In this document: one piece after another, positions 1 through 6,881 of the stretch
Layout: the number at the start of each line of letters is the position of its first letter
Position numbering within the stretch: position 1 is the first letter of the stretch
Source of the DNA: Salinispora pacifica CNR114
GTDB taxonomy: Bacteria; Actinomycetota; Actinomycetes; Mycobacteriales; Micromonosporaceae
Reading direction: 5' to 3'
DNA: 64,000 bases
Assembly (NCBI RefSeq): GCF_000514775.1
Contig: NZ_AZWO01000005.1
Coordinates: 1 to 64,000, forward strand
Translations under genes and position numbers: made by a program
Notes under the pieces: model-generated
What the model was told of the DNA's origin: nothing
What the model saw: the letters and a program-made list of their open reading frames with translations, nothing else
Database searches by the model: none

Positions 1-40
1 AATCCGCGGGTTCGGGGTTCGAGTCCCTGGCGGCGCACCA
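1..40 (+). tRNA. tRNA 3' end, probably tRNA-Lys(CTT), truncated by the window edge
   Basis: The T-loop TTCGAGT sits between a five-base T-stem (cgggg/ccctg). It is followed by the seven-base acceptor strand gcggcgc, discriminator A and an encoded CCA ending at 40. The first two bases (AA) would be the end of the anticodon loop and tccgc the 3' half of the anticodon stem. The acceptor and T-arm resemble actinobacterial tRNA-Lys as I know it, but the anticodon lies outside the window, so the isotype is inferred. The accessory DNA that follows makes this a plausible integration site; I did not find a second copy of the tRNA end. Confidence 0.8.
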
Positions 41-91
41 ACGAGCAAGGCCCTGACCTGGTACTTCTGTGCCGGTCGGGGCCTTCTTCGC

Positions 92-1050
92 GTACGGCGG
101 TGGTGGCTGGTCGTTCGACGGGTGCTCGGGAGCCGTTGGACGTCACGATCATCCTGGCCGTTGCCAACCTCCTGGTTCTGAGGTGGCCGGCGGCGTGGCG
201 CTGGCGTCAGCGGTGTTGTGCTGCGCTGCTGCCCCTACGCTGGCGGCATGAGGGAACCCAGCGCGGACCGGACTGGTAGGTGCTGATGGACCGGCGTGCG
301 GCAGCTGCTGCCGAGGTGATTCCCGACGCTGTTCGGGCGGATGTGGTGACGCTGTGGCGCTACCACGATCTGCGTCACGGGTTGCGTTCGTGTGATGTGG
401 GGATCGGGCTGGGTAGTCATGATCTTGGGGTGGCGGTCGTCGCGACGCGTCTGTTCCACGAGGGCTTGTTCCCAACGATCGTGTTTACCGGCGCGAATGC
501 TCCGACGACGGTTGGGCGGTTCCCGCGCGGGGAGGCGGTGCACTACCGCGAGTACGCCGTTGAGCGGGGCGTACCGGCGGGAGCGGTTTTGGTGGAGCCG
601 CGTGCCATGAACACCGCCGAGAATCTGGAGTTCTCCCGTGCGCTGCTGGCCGAACGCCGGATCCCGGTGGAGTCGGTGCTGATCATGTCGCGGCCCTACC
701 AGCAGCGTCGGGCTTATGCGACGTGCCGGCTGGTGTGGCCGGAGGTCGAGGTGGTGTGCGCGTCGAACCCACTCGAACTGGATGACTACGTGCGCAGGAT
801 CGGCGACGCGCGGCAGGTGGTGGACATGCTGGTCGGCGACACACAGCGGATCGAGGTGTACGCGCAGCGCGGGTTCGCGATCCGGCAGGAGATGCCGGAC
901 GAGGTACGGGCGGCGTTCGAGCGCCTGGTGGCGGCCGGCTACACGAGCCGGCTGATCTGAGCCGGGCTACCAGCGCGGCCCTCCCGGCCGGACGCCCATC
1001 CGGTCGCTGAGTTCGACGGCGAGTCGAGGTGGCCGGGGGCGGGTGAGGAT
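92..1050 (+). repeat. Full-length copy of a duplicated block carrying the YdcF-like gene
   Basis: The sequence from about 92 (tacggcggtggtggctggtcg) to about 1050 recurs at 12545-13036. The second copy lacks roughly 460-470 bp, corresponding to about 205-670 here. Similarity covers the upstream non-coding leader, the last 90 codons of the gene and about 90 bp downstream of its stop, so the unit is larger than the gene itself. No terminal inverted repeats or transposase accompany either copy. Confidence 0.75.
286..960 (+). CDS. YdcF-like (DUF218 / SanA-ElyC) family protein
   Basis: The 224-residue product has the DUF218 layout. A hydrophobic strand with an early glycine (VGIGLGSHDLGVA) is followed by PTIVFTGANAPTT, the acidic-patch segment with ENLEFSRALL, and VLIMSRPYQQRRAYATC, where family members carry a conserved R-x(n)-R pattern. 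There is no signal peptide or membrane segment, so it resembles cytoplasmic YdcF, which binds SAM in E. coli; the cellular role is unknown. The ATG at 286 is preferred over the in-frame GTG at 280 because GGTAGG lies five bases upstream. A truncated copy with 6 substitutions over its last 90 residues lies at 12670-12945. Confidence 0.75.
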   Translation: MDRRAAAAAEVIPDAVRADVVTLWRYHDLRHGLRSCDVGIGLGSHDLGVAVVATRLFHEGLFPTIVFTGANAPTTVGRFPRGEAVHYREYAVERGVPAGAVLVEPRAMNTAENLEFSRALLAERRIPVESVLIMSRPYQQRRAYATCRLVWPEVEVVCASNPLELDDYVRRIGDARQVVDMLVGDTQRIEVYAQRGFAIRQEMPDEVRAAFERLVAAGYTSRLI

Positions 1051-1318
1051 GCAAGGGGTTGTGGTGCTTGCCGTACCTCTCAATTCCGCGCGCCCCGGCC
1101 TTCGGCCGGTGGCGGTGACAGATCCGATGTCGGTCTCCGTTGCGGGTTCCGGGTTGGGTTCAGTCTTCAGGCGGACGTCCGGATGGACCCTCTTCGCCTC
1201 ACACCGCAGGCCAGCGCGTCTGTCAGCGCAGTCGGCTTGTCCTGCGACAGGCCCTGCCTGGTCTTGGTTCTCTCCCCTGGGGGCGGGCTTTCCCTACTTG
1301 GGAAGGAGGTGGTAGCCG
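961..1318. other. Intergenic region without a recognisable gene
   Basis: This holds the 3' part of the duplicated block (to about 1050) and then about 270 bp without coding signal on either strand. A strong ribosome-binding site (aaggaggt, 1302-1309) near its end serves the gene remnant at 1319. Confidence 0.6.
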
Positions 1319-1538
1319 GTGAATGATCTGGTCCTTCGGGTCCAGTCCCAGCTGACCGGCCGCGATTGGGTGTTGCTGGGCTGGTTGTACGACCACGGTG
1401 TCGGGACGTCGTTCCAGCTCGCGAACGCCTTGTCTTTCGTCGTTGGACGTCGGTCAGCGGCGGTTGCGGACCCTGTACCGGCTGGACGGACGTGTCGCCG
1501 CCCTCACTGCCAGCCGGGCCGCGCTGCCGGGTAGTTAG
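1319..1538 (+). pseudogene. N-terminal remnant of a replication-relaxation family protein, frameshifted
   Basis: A GTG start nine bases after aaggaggt opens a frame reading LTGRDWVLLGWLYDHGVGTS and FQLANAL. This is the usual N-terminal winged-helix opening of replication-relaxation proteins found on actinomycete plasmids and integrative elements. The match then moves to another frame at about 1434 (LSSLDVGQRRLRTLYRLD) and stops at the TAG at 1536-1538. About 70 of the usual 250 or more residues remain, so this is a decayed gene and suggests an old integrated element beside the tRNA. Confidence 0.6.
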
Positions 1539-1733
1539 CGTGCCGACTGGTTGTGCTTGCGTACGAGGTCAGGCAGCTCGGCCAGCGAGTCGAGCTGGAA
1601 CATGCACTGGTCGCTGACCGTCTTGTCGCCGAGGATGGCCGAGAAGGGGTGGCGCGGCACGCGAGCCAGTCCGCCCAGGTGCCGTACTCCCGGGACTCGT
1701 CAACGATAGTCTCGCCCACATCGAAGGTCGTGC
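1535..1733 (-). pseudogene. HAD-family hydrolase remnant with internal deletion and frameshift
   Basis: On the minus strand TFDVGETIVDESREYGTWAD carries the HAD motif I Asp (DVGET) and the typical next segment. A frameshift near 1640 then joins FSAILGDK to an apparent C-terminal tail (FQLDSLAELPDLVRKHN) ending at the TAA at 1537-1535. The central part of the hydrolase, with motifs II-IV, is missing. The fragment directly follows an FAD-oxidoreductase remnant on the same strand, so both may derive from one former gene pair. The family call rests on motif I and its context only. Confidence 0.5.
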
Positions 1734-1739
1734 CAGCGA

Positions 1740-1951
1740 GGTCCGACTGCTTCCAACAGGCTGTGCTGGGTGCGGGGAGTACCGGGGCGTAGACGACGCC
1801 GGAATGCGACTGGCCGAAGTTGGCCCGCGAGGCTGCGGGGCGTCCATCGTCGAGGCAGCGAACGCGTAGCCCCTGCCGTGCGGCGGCGAGGGCGATGGTG
1901 AGCCGCACAGCCCCTCCCCGATGGCAAGGACATCGACACTGTCGTCACTCA
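1740..1951 (-). pseudogene. FAD-dependent oxidoreductase remnant (N-terminal Rossmann part)
   Basis: Starting at ATG 1951 the minus strand reads VDVLAIGEGLCG. After a one-base shift it continues LTIALAAARQGLRVRCLDDG and SHSGVVYAP. Together these rebuild the beta-alpha-beta dinucleotide-binding fold and the substrate-side start of a DAO-type FAD oxidoreductase. The GxGxxG motif is damaged (GEGLCG), the frame is broken and only about 65 residues remain. It runs into the HAD remnant. Confidence 0.5.
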
Positions 1952-2433
1952 TGACTGCCCCCAGATAGGGCCCCGGCCGGACCGTTCATCGACGACGACA
2001 AGGTGGTGTCGATTGGCGCACCGGCGTACCAGCTCCGCCGGTGCGTGGTGGTGATTGGTGCGGAGCCGCAGCCGTTCGGGAGTCCAGCCCCAGCCAGCCG
2101 CGGGCTGCCGCCCGATGGGCGCGATCGGGGTTGCACGTGATACGCGGGCGTCTTTCCACGGGCCAAAGTGCGGTCTGCGTCCGGAATCTCCGACACGGCA
2201 CATGCGAGCCGGAGATCAACCGCATCTCGCCTCAATCGGATTTCTTCCACGCTGGCCTGATTGTTCCGTTTATGAAACAGTGCCTCACCATCCATTATGG
2301 TGAGGCACTGTCCGCTACGGATAAGCCACACAGTGATTGATCAAAATAACGAGTGGATCACGGGGTGGCCCGGGGTGGCGCCGCAGGCTAATGTGCCTGC
2401 CTGTAGTTACCTTTGTCGAGGGAGAAACCCTTC
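1952..2433. other. Intergenic region with a strong hairpin
   Basis: Open frames here on both strands lack ribosome-binding sites and domain similarity I can recognise. The only clear structure is the hairpin at 2278-2310. The last 20 bases carry the ribosome-binding site gagggag (about 2418-2424) of the following gene. Confidence 0.5.
2278..2310. repeat. Perfect 14-bp inverted repeat with 5-nt loop
   Basis: The arms cagtgcctcaccat (2278-2291) and atggtgaggcactg (2297-2310) are exact reverse complements around ccatt. There is no T-tract on either side, so it is not a classical intrinsic terminator. It lies 124 bp upstream of the sortase-substrate gene and could terminate upstream transcription or act as an operator or leader structure. 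Confidence 0.75.
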
Positions 2434-3654
2434 ATGAAGTCACACAACCGGCAGCTCGCCCGACTGGGTGCTGGCGCCGTCGGTCTTTTCGTTGCGGGCT
2501 CGTTCGCCTCGCCCGCTTACGCGGTTGATGGCACGGACCTCTCCGTCGAGCTCTCGGGCACGACTATCGCTGCCGGCTCGACCGAAAAGGTCGTCGAAAT
2601 CGACCTGGAGAACGTCGGAAAGACCACACCGGAGTCGGTCGACATTATCTTTACCGTCGGCGATCTCGTCGGTGCGTTCCAGTTCGCTGACATCTGTGAC
2701 GATGATCCCGCAGATGGCACCGTCTATTGCGCGGTCGATAAGACCTCCATTCCGGAACCGGGCGGCACAACCGATTTGTCCTACCTGGTGACCCGGGCCG
2801 ACGACTCAGCCGACGCCTCGGGCGAGCTGACTGTGACGGTCCTGGTCGACGGCGACGACAACACCGCCAACAACACTGACACCGCCGAGGTGGTGATTGG
2901 GGAGCACGGTGTCGACCTGGGTGTCGTAGCCGAGGACGTGCGCGCGCCCATCGACGCCGACGCGAGCCTCGAGTCCGGCGCACCTGTCTACATCGATGGG
3001 TCGATCGCCCCGGGCGGTTCGACCGCCGTCGTGGCGACCGTGTTCAATCAGGGCGATATGACGGCGGACGGGGTCAGGATCTCCGTCACTCTGCCGGAGC
3101 AGGCCACCTTCACCGAACCTGAGCAGGGTTGCGAGTACAGTGCCGACAACCGCACGGTCACCTGTGACTACTCCGAGATTACGCTGATCCCGGCCGACCA
3201 TGACACACAGGACGGCGACGCAACCTCCGGCGGTACCTTCTGGTTCCCCGCCAAGATCGATGCTGGCGTTGCGAAGAGCGGTGCCCTGACCGGCGGTAGC
3301 GTCACGGTCGCCGCCCTCGCCGCAGTTCCCTACGGCCCCAAGCAGAACGTCGCCGCACCTACCGCACTGCCGGAGAACGTGGAACTGCTCGACGCCGCGG
3401 ATGTCGACAAGGTTGTTGATGTTGACGAGTCCGACAACACCGACACGTACTCGATCTTCGTGTCGGTCAACGGCGGTTCCGGCGGTGGATCCACCGGCGG
3501 TGACGGCAGCTCACTTCCGGTGACTGGCGCGCAGGCGGGCCTGTTCGGCGGCCTCGGCGCCTTCGTGATCGTCCTCGGCGCCGCGCTCTTCCTGATCGCT
3601 CGCCGTCGCCGCGTCGTTCTGATGACTCCGGGTGACGAAAAGCCGAACGCGTAA
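2434..3654 (+). CDS. Secreted LPXTG cell-wall-anchored protein with CARDB/DUF11-like domains
   Basis: The 406-residue protein has a Sec signal peptide ending near SPAYA (residues about 1-30). Two beta-sandwich regions follow: LSVELSGTTIAAGSTEKV with a paired-Cys loop, then a second domain with DMTADGVRISVTLPEQATF, typical of DUF11/CARDB modules. A Gly/Ser linker leads to a C-terminal sortase signal: LPVTG at about 361, a hydrophobic helix and an RRRR tail. It should be linked to peptidoglycan by a housekeeping sortase (class E type is usual in actinomycetes), encoded elsewhere. ATG 2434 is chosen because gagggag lies about nine bases upstream; a TTG at 2413 would spoil the signal peptide. Ligand and role are unknown. 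Confidence 0.85.
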   Translation: MKSHNRQLARLGAGAVGLFVAGSFASPAYAVDGTDLSVELSGTTIAAGSTEKVVEIDLENVGKTTPESVDIIFTVGDLVGAFQFADICDDDPADGTVYCAVDKTSIPEPGGTTDLSYLVTRADDSADASGELTVTVLVDGDDNTANNTDTAEVVIGEHGVDLGVVAEDVRAPIDADASLESGAPVYIDGSIAPGGSTAVVATVFNQGDMTADGVRISVTLPEQATFTEPEQGCEYSADNRTVTCDYSEITLIPADHDTQDGDATSGGTFWFPAKIDAGVAKSGALTGGSVTVAALAAVPYGPKQNVAAPTALPENVELLDAADVDKVVDVDESDNTDTYSIFVSVNGGSGGGSTGGDGSSLPVTGAQAGLFGGLGAFVIVLGAALFLIARRRRVVLMTPGDEKPNA

Positions 3655-3702
3655 GAAGCCACACGCGATACACCTCCCCACCGGAGGTGACGCCTTCGCG
3701 CG

Positions 3703-3734
3703 GCGGGGTGGGACGGGCTACCGTCCCACCCCGC
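3703..3734 (+). terminator. Strong hairpin terminator after the LPXTG gene
   Basis: A perfect 14-bp stem, gcggggtgggacgg and ccgtcccaccccgc, is closed by the tetraloop gcta, 48 bp after the stop codon. No U-tract follows, as is common for terminators of high-GC actinomycetes. Confidence 0.8.
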
Positions 3735-4024
3735 TGCCCCGACAGATGTGCCGATGGTGATGTAGGCGGCATGAGGCAACAGCAACTGGACGGTGTCGCG
3801 CTCGTTGGCATCGCTGGAGCACGCGCCGGTCGCGAGGTCGAGAGTCACTGGGGCTTAGCGATCACAGGTCGGACCAGGTAGCCGAACGGCGCGTTGAGGC
3901 CATCCGCGATGGTGCACTGACTCGTCAACGACGAACACGCAGCGCCAGGGGCTCGCGCAGACGGCAGCGGGCTCGGCGGCGGCTGCGCGTTCGGTGTGGA
4001 CCCACTGCTTGCCGAGGAGGAAGC

Positions 4025-4174
4025 GTGACCGCGATCGCTGACCCAGCGATTCCCTACCGCGCTTCTGGTCTCGCTCTCACCCTTGGGCTTATAGTCACAG
4101 TCGCGTCGTGGTTCGTCGCTCTCGCATCGTGGTTCAACTGGAAGGACTACTTCGCGGGGTGGACACGAGGATAG
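4025..4174 (+). CDS. Small single-pass membrane protein (49 aa)
   Basis: GTG 4025 follows a good ribosome-binding site (gaggagg, about 4014-4020). The product, beginning MTAIADPAIPYRASGLAL, has one hydrophobic helix (LALTLGLIVTVASWFVALA) and a short aromatic tail with WFNWKDYFAGW. It resembles in style the tiny membrane proteins encoded on actinomycete integrative elements and plasmids, but I recognise no family. It is followed four bases later by another small frame with its own start, suggesting a two-gene unit left from a mobile element. Confidence 0.5.
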   Translation: MTAIADPAIPYRASGLALTLGLIVTVASWFVALASWFNWKDYFAGWTRG

Positions 4175-4178
4175 AAGC

Positions 4179-4268
4179 GTGGCTGCGATTGCCTTAGCGA
4201 TTACCTTTGGCACGGCATTCATGGGACGACTTGGATCGAGCCCACCGCCAGCCTGTCGACGACTCTGA
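4179..4268 (+). CDS. Very small ORF (29 aa) following the small membrane protein
   Basis: GTG 4179 begins four bases after the preceding stop, with acgagg about nine bases upstream. It encodes MAAIALAITFGTAFMGRLGS and a Pro/Arg-rich end. The first part is hydrophobic and resembles the start of the preceding ORF (GTG-Ala-Ile-Ala), so it may be a truncated relative or a genuine micropeptide. The only evidence for coding is the start context and the spacing. Confidence 0.3.
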   Translation: MAAIALAITFGTAFMGRLGSSPPPACRRL

Positions 4269-4303
4269 TCGATGCTGTCCAGAAAGTACTCATAGCCCTC
4301 ACG

Positions 4304-4520
4304 CTGCTGTCGGCAGTATTGGTGGCGGAGCAGGGTGAAGCCTGCTCGTCCGTGCATCTGGCGGGCGATTCGTTTGGTCTCGGTGTTGACGCCTTCGGTG
4401 GGGCCGTCGCTGTAGAGAGCGTGAGCGCGGCGTTCACGGCGTCGCGATCCCGTTCCAGACCTCGGGTGAAGGCGTGCAGCTGAGGCACCTCGTCGCGCGG
4501 CCCACCCAACCCGGACCGTC
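4304..4520 (-). pseudogene. ISL3-family transposase, C-terminal remnant
   Basis: Minus-strand reading gives HAFTRGLERDRDAVNAALT, then after a frameshift YSDGPTEGVNTETKRIARQM and HGRAGFTLLRH. The core NGPTEGVNxKxKxxKRxxxGRAGFxLLR is the hallmark C-terminus of ISL3 (DDE) transposases. Only about 70 residues remain, the frame is broken and no terminal inverted repeats were found, so the element is dead. It supports the view that 1-13 kb is an accumulation zone for mobile DNA. Confidence 0.75.
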
Positions 4521-4892
4521 AAGAGCCAGAATGGCCTGGACCCGCGGCAGGTCCGCCGCTGGGACTCCTGGCACCGTTCACCACCCTCGCCCTGGCCGCA
4601 CTCCCGTCCCAGTCGACGGACCCTCAGCCTGAGACTCGGCTACTCTGCGGTAGCCTGCCCCAGCGACGATGTCAACCCGCCGTCGACAGCCGTGACAACG
4701 TTGTCCACGTTCGCTCCCCGCGCACCACCCCGACGCGGTACGGCAGATGTTGTTCCATCCGTGCCGCTGGTCATCGTTGACCCGTGGCATCGCCAGCAGG
4801 CGCTCGCACCCTCGACCCCGCGGCGACGCCAGCAAACCCACACCCTGCTTGCCTGGTCGGTCAGCCGACAGCTCTGAACCAAAGGAACACCC
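4521..4892. other. Intergenic region upstream of the StyA-like gene
   Basis: No convincing coding frame on either strand. The region must hold the promoter of the gene at 4893, but I could not fix a clear -35/-10 pair. Confidence 0.5.
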
Positions 4893-6140
4893 ATGCGCAG
4901 AATATTGATTGTCGGTGCCGGGCAATCCGGCCTGCAACTCGCCCACGGGCTACTCGCCGAGGGCTACGAGGTGACGATCATGTCGGCTCACACCCCGGAT
5001 GAGATCCGTAACGGCGGGCCAACCTCCACCCAGGCCATGTTCGCTCCCGCGCTGGACGCCGAACGCCGCTACGAGCTAAATCTGTGGGACGACCAGGCGC
5101 CCCAGATCGCGGGCCTGCGTGTCAACCTGTCCGCACCGCCGGGTACCCGCGCGCTGGACGTCATCGCCGAGTTGGAGCGACCGGCCCAGTCCACCGACCA
5201 ACGGCTGAAGATGGCCGCCTGGCTCGAACTCGCCGAACACCGCGGCGCCACCGTCGTCCACAACACGGCCTCCGCCGCCGACCTGGACACCCTCACCTCG
5301 GATGGCCACCACGACCTGACCATCGTCGCGGCCGGCAGAAGTGATCTCGCCGCCGCGTTCGACCGGGACCCAGTCCGCTCACCCCACACAACCCCACAAC
5401 GCGGCCTGGCCATCGCCTACGTCCACGGCCTCGCTCCCGACCCGGACTGGCCCGCTCCGCACGTCGGATTCCACGCCGTGCCCGGCCTCGGCGAACTGTT
5501 CGTGATTCCTGCCCTCACGCAAGCCGGCGCCTGCGACATCCTCTTCTGGGAGGCTGTCCCAGGTCAGGACCTAGACCGCTGGCCCACCAATGGCAGCCGT
5601 GTGCCACCCACCGAACACCTCCAGACCACCCTCGACCTCGCCAAGCAGTACGTGCCCTGGGTGTATGAGCGATGCCGAAACGTCGAACTGACCGACGCCA
5701 AGGCCACCCTGCATGGTCGGTTCACCCCCACCGTACGTAAACCGGTCGCCCACCTACCCAGCGGCGGCGTCGCACTGGGCATGGCCGACGTCGTCATCAC
5801 CAATGACCCCATCACCGGCCAGGGCTCCAACACCGCCGCCAGATGCGCTGACCACTATCTACGCGCCATCCTCGCCCACGGCGACCGGCCCTTCGACACC
5901 ACCTGGATGCGCGATACCTTCGAATCGTTCTGGGCCACCACCGCTCACGCTGTCACTGCCTGGACCAACGCTATGCTGCAACCCCTACCAGAGCATGTGC
6001 AGCAAATCCTCGCCACCGCCGCCACCAACCCAGAAGTCGCCCGACGATTTGCTGCCGGATTCGCGGACCCGACCACTCTCACCGACTGGTTCATGACCCC
6101 CACTGGCGCAGCCGACTACCTCGCCTCCACCCGTGCCTGA
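4893..6140 (+). CDS. StyA-type flavoprotein monooxygenase (styrene/indole monooxygenase-like)
   Basis: The 415-residue protein opens with RILIVGAGQSGLQLAHGL, the FAD-binding GxGxxG of group E monooxygenases. The family's GGPTSTQAMFAPALDAE segment follows, and later NDPITGQGSNTAARCADHY, matching the GD/ND-P-x-x-GQG flavin-binding motif. Such enzymes epoxidise styrene or indole using FADH2 from a separate StyB reductase. No StyB-like reductase and no C-terminal fusion is seen here, so a reductase must come from elsewhere. The ATG follows AAAGGAA by about 8 bases. It stands alone between decayed DNA and the convergent TetR operon. The natural substrate is unknown. Confidence 0.8.
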   Translation: MRRILIVGAGQSGLQLAHGLLAEGYEVTIMSAHTPDEIRNGGPTSTQAMFAPALDAERRYELNLWDDQAPQIAGLRVNLSAPPGTRALDVIAELERPAQSTDQRLKMAAWLELAEHRGATVVHNTASAADLDTLTSDGHHDLTIVAAGRSDLAAAFDRDPVRSPHTTPQRGLAIAYVHGLAPDPDWPAPHVGFHAVPGLGELFVIPALTQAGACDILFWEAVPGQDLDRWPTNGSRVPPTEHLQTTLDLAKQYVPWVYERCRNVELTDAKATLHGRFTPTVRKPVAHLPSGGVALGMADVVITNDPITGQGSNTAARCADHYLRAILAHGDRPFDTTWMRDTFESFWATTAHAVTAWTNAMLQPLPEHVQQILATAATNPEVARRFAAGFADPTTLTDWFMTPTGAADYLASTRA

Positions 6141-6251
6141 GATGCCGGCATCGCGGTAGCCAACTTCACCCTGTTTGAGATCACGTCAATAGATGCCTGC
6201 ATTGGGAGCTGGAGGGCTTCCCGCCTCCCGACCACTCGGCCGGCATTGTGG

Positions 6252-6881
6252 CTAGCGTCGGGTCGCTTTGCTGATCTTGTTGTGGAGGGCGCGCCGGGCG
6301 ATCGGGCCGAGGTCATCGACGATCTCGATGAGCACGGCGAGTTGGTCCAGCGCCTCGATGCCGCGCTCGGCTGAGGGCCGGTCGACGCCGTCGTACAGCT
6401 CCAGGCCGATGAAGGCCGCCGACACCGCGCGGGCGAGCCCGGGAACGTCGGCGATTTCGGCGAACGGTGATCCGGCCAGCAGCCGGCGCAGGACCAGCTC
6501 GATCTCGTCCACCCACAGCTGCAGGGACTCGGCGGTGGGGGCGGCGAGGCGCTCGTCGGCCTGTGCGCCGGCGAGCATCTGGGCCAGCACGGACACGTTG
6601 CCCAGCTCGCGTTCCTCCTCGTGCAGGACGCGCCCGACGGCGAGCAGTTCGCGCAGCGACCCAACCTGGCGCAGCCGGGCCGACCAGTGGGCGACCCGCT
6701 CGGCTGTGCCGGTCCGGCATGCGGCTGCCAGCAGCTCGTCGAGCGTCCCGAAGTGGTAGAAGACCAGCGCCTGGTTCACTCCGGCGGCGGCGGCGATGGT
6801 GCGGGCCGAGACGCCGGCGATGCCGTGCTGGCGGATCGCGGCGAGGGTGCCGTCGAGCAGGCGTCGCTTGGTGTCCGACAT
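6252..6881 (-). CDS. TetR-family transcriptional regulator, last gene of its operon
   Basis: The 209-residue protein has an N-terminal helix-turn-helix (GIAGVSARTIAAAAGVNQAL followed by VFYHF) and a ligand-binding domain of the usual size. ATG 6881 has aggag directly upstream. It lies inside the 3' end of the preceding methyltransferase-like gene, which runs on to 6776, so translation is probably coupled. It is the only regulator in the operon and therefore the likely reader of the two palindromic operators at 9030-9086, giving a self-repressing operon. Confidence 0.85.
   Translation of the reverse strand: MSDTKRRLLDGTLAAIRQHGIAGVSARTIAAAAGVNQALVFYHFGTLDELLAAACRTGTAERVAHWSARLRQVGSLRELLAVGRVLHEEERELGNVSVLAQMLAGAQADERLAAPTAESLQLWVDEIELVLRRLLAGSPFAEIADVPGLARAVSAAFIGLELYDGVDRPSAERGIEALDQLAVLIEIVDDLGPIARRALHNKISKATRR

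Noticed and set aside
1945..2331. Minus-strand frame of 128 codons in the region upstream of the LPXTG gene
   Set aside because: It begins inside the perfect hairpin, lacks a ribosome-binding site and shows no recognisable family.
4304..4520. Complete ISL3 insertion sequence
   Set aside because: Only about 70 C-terminal residues with a frameshift; no terminal inverted repeats or target duplication seen.
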